Shown one piece after another: positions 7,437 to 11,567 of a stretch of DNA of 11,567 nt; within the stretch, counting starts at the first letter, position 1, and the number at the start of each line of letters is the position of its first letter. The notes beneath the pieces are model-generated. The model was not told the DNA's origin and made no database searches. It saw only the letters and a list, made by a program, of their open reading frames with translations. The translations under genes and the position numbers were made by a program. The stretch is from Acidaminococcaceae bacterium (GTDB lineage Bacteria > Bacillota > Negativicutes > Acidaminococcales > Acidaminococcaceae), in contig JAKSOM010000020.1 in the NCBI GenBank assembly GCA_024405585.1, forward strand, positions 1-11,567, in the 5' to 3' direction.

Positions 7437-7790
7437 CTACTTATCTGCGTGAACCACTGCCGCATACTCGGTGGCCAAAGCCAAAACAGCCCAAACACCG
7501 GTAACGGTCAAAGCAATCAGAACGCCTTCAGTAGCAATCTCCTGCAACATAACCATAGTGCTGTCCCAGCTCCTCAGAGCGGTAAAAAACGGGAACTCGG
7601 CAATAATCTCGCCATGATAAATATGTTCAGCAATGGAAATCCCACTGGATACCCACAACATATTTTTCAACCAATTCAATTTACGCAATGAAAAAATACC
7701 CTCATCCTTGGGAAGGTCATGTTCTTTCAAAACCTTAATACCTGCGGTAACAACGGATGCCTCCACAACCGGAACTATAAAACAAGCCAT
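7437..7790 (-). CDS. Conserved two-helix membrane protein of unknown function
   Basis: 117 residues starting MACFIVPVVEA, an N terminus I associate with a small conserved membrane protein family in Firmicutes whose function is unknown. Two hydrophobic stretches are visible at about 38-56 (LKNMLWVSSGISIAEHIYHG) and 85-108. Two histidines (EH, YHG) sit at the end of the first helix. ATG 7790 has an excellent AAGGAGGT site and a strong promoter about 30 nt further upstream. It is the first gene of the membrane protein-thioesterase-150 aa unit, with 4 nt to the thioesterase. Confidence 0.88.
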   Translation of the reverse strand: MACFIVPVVEASVVTAGIKVLKEHDLPKDEGIFSLRKLNWLKNMLWVSSGISIAEHIYHGEIIAEFPFFTALRSWDSTMVMLQEIATEGVLIALTVTGVWAVLALATEYAAVVHADK

Positions 7791-7820
7791 TTTCGTACCT
7801 CCTTAGTCATTTGTTGTTAT

Positions 7821-7850
7821 ATTATAACATAGTACCCGGACTTTTGCCAA
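7821..7850 (-). promoter_or_regulatory. Promoter of the membrane protein/thioesterase operon
   Basis: TTGGCA (7845-7850), an 18-nt spacer and TATAAT (7821-7826) on the - strand. The -10 box lies within a 13-nt palindrome, GTTATA-T-TATAAC (7816-7828), which could be an operator or simply AT-rich chance. It begins 11 nt past the rpmF terminator. Confidence 0.75.
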
Positions 7851-7861
7851 CAAAAATCTCC

Positions 7862-7893
7862 AAAAGAAAATCCCGATTTTTTCAATCGGGATT
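7862..7893 (-). terminator. Intrinsic terminator of rpmF
   Basis: A perfect 10-bp stem AATCCCGATT/AATCGGGATT (7869-7878 with 7884-7893) with a 5-nt loop is followed on the - strand by TTTTCTTTT-like sequence (the first A of this tract pairs in the stem). It lies 6 nt after the rpmF stop. Confidence 0.88.
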
Positions 7894-7899
7894 AAGTCC

Positions 7900-8082
7900 T
7901 TATTCCTCCGCTACTTTTACCACGGTCTTGCCATTGTAGGACCCACAGCTGGGGCATACACGATGGGGCATCTTCAACTCGTGGCATTGGGGGCATTCAA
8001 CCAAATTAGGAACTTCCAATTTCCAATTAGCACGACGGGACATACGACGGCTTCTGGATAATTTAACTTGTTGTACTGCCAT
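7900..8082 (-). CDS. rpmF: 50S ribosomal protein L32, zinc-binding form
   Basis: Small large-subunit ribosomal protein of 60 residues. It starts with the basic MAVQQVKLSRSRRMSRRA segment typical of L32. A CPQC...CPSC zinc ribbon follows (Cys 30, 33, 43, 46), the zinc-dependent form. ATG 8082 is chosen because it lies 8 nt after the GGAGG site; the frame extends to a GTG at 8091, but that codon overlaps the binding site. The gene has its own promoter and terminator, so it is monocistronic here. The common partners, a DUF177 (yceD) gene upstream and plsX or fapR downstream, are absent. A hairpin with a U-run lies in its leader. Confidence 0.98.
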   Translation of the reverse strand: MAVQQVKLSRSRRMSRRANWKLEVPNLVECPQCHELKMPHRVCPSCGSYNGKTVVKVAEE

Positions 8083-8107
8083 TTTACACACCTCCTCAGT
8101 GCTAAAT

Positions 8108-8130
8108 AAAAAACTGATTTGTACAATCAG
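8108..8130 (-). terminator. Terminator-like hairpin in the rpmF leader (possible attenuator)
   Basis: On the - strand CTGATT-GTACA-AATCAG (8114-8130), a 6-bp stem with a 5-nt loop, is followed at once by TTTTTT-A-TTT. It lies between the rpmF promoter and the start codon, about 26 nt before the ATG. The stem has only two G-C pairs, so termination would be partial at best. Confidence 0.4.
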
Positions 8131-8150
8131 GTACCTTCAAAAGCATAGAT

Positions 8151-8179
8151 ATTATAACTATCCGCTCTTGGTTTGTCAA
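8151..8179 (-). promoter_or_regulatory. Perfect consensus promoter of rpmF
   Basis: TTGACA (8174-8179), a 17-nt spacer and TATAAT (8151-8156) on the - strand, an exact match to the housekeeping consensus, as expected for a highly expressed ribosomal protein gene. Its -35 is adjacent to the -35 of the oppositely directed tmcAL promoter, so the two cannot be occupied together. Confidence 0.92.
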
Positions 8180-8196
8180 GGATTTTTTGCTATAAT
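8168..8196 (+). promoter_or_regulatory. Promoter of tmcAL
   Basis: TTGGTT (8168-8173), a 17-nt spacer and TATAAT (8191-8196), with TGC before the -10 (extended -10). The start of transcription should fall at about 8202-8204, immediately before the tmcAL ATG at 8205. Confidence 0.75.
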
Positions 8197-8204
8197 AAGC
8201 AATC

Positions 8205-9284
8205 ATGCAAGCAATCGGCTGTGTGGCGGAGTTCAACCCTTTCACCAACGGACACGCCCACTTCATCAAAGAACTGAAAAAAAGCGGCCTGCCCATAGTA
8301 GCAGTCATGTCGGGTTCCTTCGTCCAGCGGGGTGAACCTGCCTTCGCCAACAAGTTTCTCAGGGCCCGCACCGCCATACTGGGAGGTGTGGACCTGGTGC
8401 TGGAACTTCCCTGTGCCTGGGTGCTCCGCAGTGCGGAACACTTTGCCCGGGGCGGGGCGGGCATCCTGAAGGCCACCGGAATAGTCGGCACCATTGCCTG
8501 CGGCACGGAACACTGTGATTGGGATTTTTCCGGCATTCTCGCCAAAATCCACAACAATCAGACCGCCATCAAAGAAGAAATCCAACGGGGGGCCTCCTAT
8601 CCCCAGGCCCTGAAAAAAGCGGTGCCGGAAACACCCGACACACCCAATGACATTTTAGCATTGGAATACACCAAATTTGCCCAGGGCCTCAACATGCTCT
8701 ATATCCAACGGAACTCCGACTACAGGGGCACGGAACTGCATCCCTTGGCCTCCGCCTCCGCAGTGCGTAGGGCCTGGCCCCAGGTTCTCCTGTCGGTTCC
8801 GGAAAGCACCCTGGAAATCCTTTTGAACAAATGCGGCTACGACATCAACCTCTATTGGCGGTTGGTGCAATACCGGCTGAGAACCATGAATCCCCTGCAA
8901 ATCGCCCAAGCCACCACTGCCACGGAGGGCCTGGAACATCTGGTCAAAAAGGCCCAAAACGCCTTTACCTTCCAAGATGCCCTGGCCAAATGCAGCAGCA
9001 AACGCTACCCCCTGAGCCGCATCAGACGGCTCTTCGCCCAACTGGCCCTCTGCCAGGAACGGCCCATGTGGGAATTCCCCGAACCGGAATACATCCGGGT
9101 GCTGGCCTTCAACAGCCTGGGCAGGGAACTGTTGAAAACAATGAAAACCACGGCAACGCTCCCCGTCATCACCAAGCCGGAAACCCTCTATGCTGCGGAC
9201 ATCGCCGCCACCGACATCTTGGCATCCCTACAGAATCAGCCGGTGGGACTGGACTTCACCACAAGCCCCATCTACATCAAATAA
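8205..9284 (+). CDS. tmcAL: tRNA(Met) cytidine acetate ligase TmcAL
   Basis: Makes N4-acetylcytidine at the wobble position C34 of elongator tRNA-Met from acetate and ATP (the B. subtilis YlbM/TmcAL activity), improving decoding accuracy. The N-terminal nucleotidyltransferase block CVAEFNPFTNGH (about 6-17) is followed by the family hallmark VMSGSFVQRGEPAFANKFLRA. The HxGH-type motif reads TNGH rather than the HNGH usual in this family; TNGH is used by related nucleotidyltransferases such as CoaD, so activity is likely retained. At 359 residues it is somewhat shorter than the roughly 390-415 typical, mainly C-terminally. The start is fixed by the conserved N terminus, but no Shine-Dalgarno site precedes it and the promoter -10 ends 8 nt before the ATG. 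It is the only + strand gene here. Confidence 0.95.
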   Translation: MQAIGCVAEFNPFTNGHAHFIKELKKSGLPIVAVMSGSFVQRGEPAFANKFLRARTAILGGVDLVLELPCAWVLRSAEHFARGGAGILKATGIVGTIACGTEHCDWDFSGILAKIHNNQTAIKEEIQRGASYPQALKKAVPETPDTPNDILALEYTKFAQGLNMLYIQRNSDYRGTELHPLASASAVRRAWPQVLLSVPESTLEILLNKCGYDINLYWRLVQYRLRTMNPLQIAQATTATEGLEHLVKKAQNAFTFQDALAKCSSKRYPLSRIRRLFAQLALCQERPMWEFPEPEYIRVLAFNSLGRELLKTMKTTATLPVITKPETLYAADIAATDILASLQNQPVGLDFTTSPIYIK

Positions 9285-9308
9285 TTACATCTTAACGAAC
9301 TCAACAAA

Positions 9309-9344
9309 AAAGTTCCTCCGATTTCAATCGAAGGAACTTTTTTT
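9309..9344 (+). terminator. Intrinsic terminator of tmcAL (repeat copy A)
   Basis: AAAGTTCCT/AGGAACTTT (9309-9317 with 9332-9340) plus an inner CGAT/ATCG stem, one mismatch, loop TTCA, then a T-run to 9344. It is 24 nt after the stop. The same hairpin core recurs at 11467-11502. Confidence 0.9.
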
Positions 9345-9390
9345 ACTGCTGACTTTCTCATCCGCCCACGTGGGGGCGGGGCGAGTTGCT
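9309..9390. repeat. Terminator plus GC-palindrome repeat block, copy A
   Basis: The tmcAL terminator hairpin followed about 18 nt later by a GC-rich palindrome (CCGCCCACGTGGGGGCGG, 9362-9379) and GCGAG-TTG-CTCGC (9381-9393). The same order, spacing and much of the sequence recur at 11467-11550 (copy B), where the hairpin core CAATCGAAGGAA is identical. It is probably a dispersed intergenic repeat. Confidence 0.6.
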
Positions 9391-9776
9391 CGCTCCGCTT
9401 CAGGGTTCAGCCAACAGCCATTGTCGCTTACGCTCCAGCCATCAGCCAACAGCCATCAGGGTTGAGGATAGTTAGTGCTCTGCTGACTGTCCCCTTCTTG
9501 TCGCAGTTCCCCCTCATCCGTCAGCTTCGCTGCCACCTTCCCCCCGAGGGGAAGGCAAGAAACTTCGCACTATGCTGACCTCCCTAACACCTAACACCTA
9601 AAAGCAGATGGCTGCAATAACCCCCTCATCCATCGCAAGCGTTTTCAATTTTCTTTCCTTCGCAAAAATTCTTTCACCCAAAACTGTTTGGAACGTGAAA
9701 AACTGATTTTTGGATGTCAACATATTTTTAGATTATGTCGACATCAAGAAATCTTATTTTCCCAAAACAAACAAAG
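9346..9776. repeat. Repeat-rich intergenic region, no gene seen
   Basis: About 430 nt between the tmcAL terminator and the zinc-ribbon gene with no credible coding region. It holds a direct repeat of CAGCCAACAGCCAT (9408-9421 and 9443-9456) bracketed by CAGGGTT (9401-9407 and 9457-9463). It also holds a block at 9508-9559 with two hairpins, CAGC-TTCG-CTG-like and CCTTCCCC-CCGA-GGGGAAGG (9536-9555), tandem CTAACAC units near 9585-9600, and a 20-nt motif shared with 11441-11460. The 9508-9559 block looks like a type of intergenic repeat I recall from many gut Firmicute genomes. Confidence 0.65.
9658..9677. repeat. 20-nt intergenic repeat, copy 1
   Basis: CTTCGCAAAAATTCTTTCAC; it matches 11441-11460 at 19 of 20 positions. 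Both copies lie in non-coding DNA. Confidence 0.6.
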
Positions 9777-10031
9777 TCACACTTTGCTCCTGAGCGAGAA
9801 CTTAAGCCCGCATTCCTCACACAAACACATGCCGGAAAACGTAAACGGTGCCATTATGCTTGCCAAATATGGACACAACTCCCCCCAAGTCAATTTCTTC
9901 ACCTTCCTTGAGCCGCACTTCGGACACACCACCTCCGAAGTGCGGCAATCGCCACCATATAAACTTGTAGCGAAAACATTGGACAAAACAGCCATCATCA
10001 GTCCCACCCCCAACAAACTGATCTTCCCCAT
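9777..10031 (-). CDS. Small zinc-ribbon protein with N-terminal hydrophobic segment
   Basis: 84 residues, not a family I can name. A hydrophobic N terminus (about 4-25, SLLGVGLMMAVLSNVFATSLYG) could be a signal peptide or a membrane anchor. A zinc-ribbon-like arrangement follows: CPKC at 36-39 and CEEC at 71-74, with a partly hydrophobic middle (LCPYLASIMAPFTFSGM). The upstream open frame extends to 10064, but ATG 10031 is preferred: it lies 2 nt after the stop of the DUF6273 gene, with a GGAGAAG site in that gene's last codons. The tight spacing indicates a two-gene operon with coupled translation. No clear terminator is seen downstream. Confidence 0.75.
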   Translation of the reverse strand: MGKISLLGVGLMMAVLSNVFATSLYGGDCRTSEVVCPKCGSRKVKKLTWGELCPYLASIMAPFTFSGMCLCEECGLKFSLRSKV

Positions 10032-10033
10032 TT

Positions 10034-10624
10034 TCACTTCTCCATCTTGCTCAAATCCACCCACATGGCAGGGCGAACTGCAAGATCACTCCAAATGCAC
10101 TCAACCCCGTCATCAAACAGCGAGCCGTCATTTTGCACAGCTTCCAAACAATCATTGCCACAGTTCTCCTCTTCGCCGGGTGAACGCAACCACCAGGCAC
10201 ACTTGCCCTCATAAACAAACACCCCGTTTTTCTTGGCGTACTCCGTGGCAAAACATATTCTTTCCTCATTGCTTCCCAAATACTTTTTCACTTCCCCGCT
10301 GGTCAGCACAAACAATTTGTCCTCCGTATCATTCTCAAAACCGCCGCCGTTTTCAGGATTTTTCCCAGTTACCACCTTAGTGACAAGTATCCCTTCCTTC
10401 TCTTTCTCATCAAAAGCACTGCCATAAAAATCCTTGTTCAACCAATTCCGCAAAGTGCAGGTTTCCCAAGTAACAGCAGTTATGTGACTGTTGAAGGGCT
10501 TCGCCTCCAGCCCATATTTGCTCAACAGCAGAGCCCTGCCATCCCCTTGCTCAAGCACAAGCCATTCGACGGGCTCCCCCATATACCTGCCAAACTTCAC
10601 AACCGCCCCAACACATTTTTCCAT
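10034..10624 (-). CDS. DUF6273 domain protein
   Basis: A 196-residue protein matching what I know of DUF6273, a domain frequent in gut Firmicutes with no defined function. Visible hallmarks in order are FGRYMGEPVEWLVL (11-24), ALLLSKYGLEAKPFN, VTWETCTLRNWLN (51-63), DKLFVLTSGE (102-111), CAWWLRSPG (142-150) and AVRPAMWV (182-189). No signal peptide or membrane segment is visible, so this copy is probably cytoplasmic. ATG 10624 is preceded by two candidate ribosome binding sites (GGAGG and AGGAG). A repeat shared with the region upstream of brnT lies in its leader. The zinc-ribbon gene follows 2 nt later. Confidence 0.88.
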   Translation of the reverse strand: MEKCVGAVVKFGRYMGEPVEWLVLEQGDGRALLLSKYGLEAKPFNSHITAVTWETCTLRNWLNKDFYGSAFDEKEKEGILVTKVVTGKNPENGGGFENDTEDKLFVLTSGEVKKYLGSNEERICFATEYAKKNGVFVYEGKCAWWLRSPGEEENCGNDCLEAVQNDGSLFDDGVECIWSDLAVRPAMWVDLSKMEK

Positions 10625-10647
10625 CTCTCCTACCTCCTATAACATAT

Positions 10648-10713
10648 CCCGCATCAACCGATGCTGAATACATTATAGGAAACCATACGGACACACCCCT
10701 GTCTGAACAAAAA
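10648..10713. repeat. Flanking imperfect direct repeat R1, about 65 bp
   Basis: Matches R2 (11367-11432) in the same orientation. Shared blocks are CCCGCATCAA, ATGCTGAATAC, and ACACACCCCTGTC near the far end, with scattered differences and small indels between. It contains a small hairpin, GCATC-AACC-GATGC. R1 and R2 bracket the brnTA module. Read on the - strand it lies between the brnTA terminator and the DUF6273 start; it contains a TATAAT (10672-10677) but no recognisable -35. Confidence 0.8.
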
Positions 10714-10747
10714 ACATTCCTCCGGCCTCACGGTCAAAGGAATGTTT
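10709..10747 (-). terminator. Terminator of brnTA, overlapping the brnA stop codon
   Basis: A perfect 10-bp outer stem AAACATTCCT/AGGAATGTTT (10712-10721 with 10738-10747) with an inner CCG/CGG pairing, followed on the - strand by a U-run at 10714-10709. The brnA stop (10734-10736) and its last codons lie within the hairpin. Confidence 0.8.
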
Positions 10748-11039
10748 CTGATGCCAAATACACCTGTCGCAAAATTGCATTTATTTTTGTTTGATAACCC
10801 TTTCCCTGCTGTTTGAACCACTCCAAAACATCCGTATCGATCTTAAGATGAACATCCGTCTTAGTAGGCCTGTACATCCCCTCACGAAACTCGCCCCGAC
10901 GATGGAACTTCATCAAATCTTCCTTCGTTTGCTTGGGGCAATCACTAAAATCCTTGTTTTTAAAATTCATTATTGCACAAATCTCCTCAGCGGAAAGCTG
11001 GGGCAACCTCTTCACCTCATCCAATGTCATAGTTACCAT
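10734..11039 (-). CDS. brnA: BrnA-family antitoxin
   Basis: A 101-residue predicted antitoxin that binds and neutralises BrnT and represses the operon through a ribbon-helix-helix-like C-terminal domain. The conserved part YRPTKTDVHLKIDTDVLEWF and the following KGYQTKINAILRQVY (about 56-94) are typical of BrnA: a beta strand and then two helices. The frame extends to 11150, but ATG 11039 is chosen because GGAGG lies 9 nt upstream, inside the Glu-rich end of brnT; ATG 11030 is an alternative. It overlaps brnT by 23 nt. The stop is embedded in the terminator hairpin. Confidence 0.9.
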   Translation of the reverse strand: MVTMTLDEVKRLPQLSAEEICAIMNFKNKDFSDCPKQTKEDLMKFHRRGEFREGMYRPTKTDVHLKIDTDVLEWFKQQGKGYQTKINAILRQVYLASETFL

Positions 11040-11304
11040 AATATTCTTCCTCCTCATTCTTTTCCGCCCTGCGGGCTGAAATAATCCTAACCTTACCGTT
11101 ACGATCCGTACTGACCACAAACAATATAAGCAAATCGGCAACACGCCCAATTATATTGATACGTTCCTCATCCGCCGTTGAATGTGCAAAATCTATCTTC
11201 TCAATCCTTCTGTCATCAAGAAAAACCCTAACAGCAACTTCAAAAGAAACCCCGTGTTTCCTCCTGTTGATCTGATTTTTCTTTTCGTCCCATTCAAAAA
11301 CCAT
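11017..11304 (-). CDS. brnT: BrnT-family toxin (ribonuclease)
   Basis: A 95-residue toxin of the BrnT/DUF497 family, a RelE-like ribonuclease fold that halts translation when freed from its antitoxin. Family landmarks are EWDEKKNQINRRKHGVSFE (4-22), HSTADEER (41-48) and RIISARRAEKNEEEEYY (73-89), the last with the conserved arginines and Glu/Tyr of the active region. All expected elements are present, so it looks intact. ATG 11304 has an AGGGGG site 5 nt upstream. It is the first gene of the module, the normal BrnTA order, with its own promoter and an operator-like dyad. Substrate specificity is not deducible. Confidence 0.93.
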   Translation of the reverse strand: MVFEWDEKKNQINRRKHGVSFEVAVRVFLDDRRIEKIDFAHSTADEERINIIGRVADLLILFVVSTDRNGKVRIISARRAEKNEEEEYYGNYDIG

Positions 11305-11322
11305 AGCACCCCCTGATTTTTA

Positions 11323-11351
11323 AGTGTACACTTTTTTATGTACAATGTCAA
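11323..11351 (-). promoter_or_regulatory. brnTA promoter
   Basis: TTGACA (11346-11351), a 17-nt spacer and TACACT (11323-11328) on the - strand. The predicted start is near 11316, leaving a leader of about 12 nt with the AGGGGG site. Confidence 0.85.
11325..11344. promoter_or_regulatory. Probable BrnA operator dyad
   Basis: Two TGTACA hexamers (11325-11330 and 11339-11344), each itself palindromic, separated by 8 nt. They overlap the promoter spacer and the -10 box. The position fits autorepression by the BrnA or BrnTA complex, which is known for this family; the site assignment is inference. Confidence 0.55.
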
Positions 11352-11366
11352 GAAAATATAAAAACT

Positions 11367-11432
11367 CCCGCATCAATCAATGCTGAATACGTTATGAAAA
11401 GCGACACGAACACACCCCTGTCCTGATAAAAA
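11367..11432. repeat. Flanking imperfect direct repeat R2, about 65 bp
   Basis: Partner of R1 (10648-10713) in direct orientation, about 15 nt upstream of the brnT -35 box. The hairpin arm found in R1 is weakened here (GCAT-CAATCA-ATGC), and the TATAAT of R1 is changed to CATAAC on the - strand. Confidence 0.8.
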
Positions 11433-11440
11433 TAAATTTG

Positions 11441-11460
11441 CTTCGCAAAGATTCTTTCAC
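11441..11460. repeat. 20-nt intergenic repeat, copy 2
   Basis: CTTCGCAAAGATTCTTTCAC, 19 of 20 identical to 9658-9677. On the - strand TTTGC-GAA-GCAAA just inside this site is followed by TTTATTTTT, a weak terminator-like structure. Confidence 0.6.
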
Positions 11461-11466
11461 GAAATC

Positions 11467-11502
11467 AAAAATTCCTCCGCTTCCAATCGAAGGAATTTTT
11501 TT
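11467..11502. terminator. Bidirectional intrinsic terminator (repeat copy B)
   Basis: AAAAATTCCT/AGGAATTTTT (11467-11476 with 11491-11500) with an inner CG pairing, a 7-nt T-run on the + strand and a U-run on the - strand too. No + strand gene ends here, so it more likely ends a - strand gene beyond the right edge and insulates brnTA. Confidence 0.7.
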
Positions 11503-11550
11503 GTTACTAACTTTTTTCCCGCCCAGGCGTGGGCGGGGTGGATTGCCCAA
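11467..11550. repeat. Terminator plus GC-palindrome repeat block, copy B
   Basis: Same layout as copy A (9309-9390): the terminator hairpin, then about 16 nt on, a perfect GC palindrome CCCGCCCA-GGCG-TGGGCGGG (11518-11537), then GATTGCC. No coding region is visible from here to the right edge. Confidence 0.6.
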
Positions 11551-11567
11551 AGGAACACAGAATGGCA

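Noticed and set aside
7433..7498. Longer N terminus for the thioesterase (MFGLFWLW...)
   Set aside because: It would overlap the end of the membrane protein gene out of frame and is not part of the hotdog family; ATG 7432 directly after the upstream stop is better.
6284..7504. + strand open frame of 406 codons
   Set aside because: Runs antisense across three - strand genes with good start sites and a terminator; no domain visible.
9401..9463. CRISPR-like array from the CAGCCAACAGCCAT repeats
   Set aside because: Only two copies, too short, no regular spacers and no cas genes nearby.
9688..10380. + strand open frame of 230 codons
   Set aside because: Antisense to the DUF6273 and zinc-ribbon genes; composition rich in Pro, His and Ser and no ribosome binding site.
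10672..10700. TATAAT in R1 as a promoter for the DUF6273 gene
   Set aside because: No -35 match at 16-18 nt (AGGGGT or CAGGGG), and the matching position in R2 reads CATAAC; left as possible only.
11040..11150. Longer N terminus for BrnA
   Set aside because: The extension lies inside brnT and resembles no BrnA N terminus; ATG 11039 has a correctly spaced GGAGG.

Overview
The window reads as a chromosomal segment of a Firmicute, most plausibly a diderm Negativicute (Acidaminococcaceae-like). This is inference. It rests on a Gram-positive gene repertoire (CdaA diadenylate cyclase, TmcAL, zinc-ribbon L32), strong GGAGG ribosome binding sites, near-consensus TTGACA/TATAAT promoters, and an AsmA/TamB-flavoured membrane protein that would suit an outer-membrane-bearing cell. 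The + strand is C-rich over most of its length and almost all genes lie on the - strand, so the - strand is probably the leading replication strand.

Region 1 (1-5055, all - strand) looks like one transcription unit, argG-argH-cdaA-FAD oxidoreductase, starting from a promoter at 4974-5001. argG and argH make the last two steps of arginine synthesis and are separated by 1 nt. cdaA (c-di-AMP synthase) follows after about 33 nt with no terminator visible, and overlaps a COG2509-type FAD-dependent dehydrogenase by ATGA. The last gene runs off the left edge. The usual cdaR partner is not between cdaA and the next gene.

Region 2 (5023-7850, - strand) is a small operon with a good promoter: a conserved two-helix membrane protein, a PaaI-type hotdog thioesterase and an unrecognised 150-residue protein, then a strong UUCG-loop terminator. 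A 450-residue AsmA-like membrane protein follows directly after that terminator. A tRNA-Gly(GCC) gene comes last, with its own perfect consensus promoter buried in the 3' end of the membrane protein gene, and ends in an intrinsic terminator.

Region 3 (7862-9344) holds the divergent pair rpmF (-) and tmcAL (+). Their promoters overlap. The tmcAL start codon lies where transcription should begin, so its mRNA looks leaderless. The rpmF leader carries a small terminator-like hairpin.

Region 4 (9345-11567) is accessory. A repeat-rich intergenic stretch is followed on the - strand by a zinc-ribbon membrane or secreted small protein, a DUF6273 protein and a BrnT-BrnA type II toxin-antitoxin module with its own promoter and operator-like dyad. 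An imperfect repeat of about 65 bp flanks brnTA on both sides, and other intergenic repeats (a terminator-plus-GC-palindrome block and a 20-nt motif) occur at both ends of this region. This suggests assembly by insertion or duplication. I see no phage, transposase or CRISPR array.
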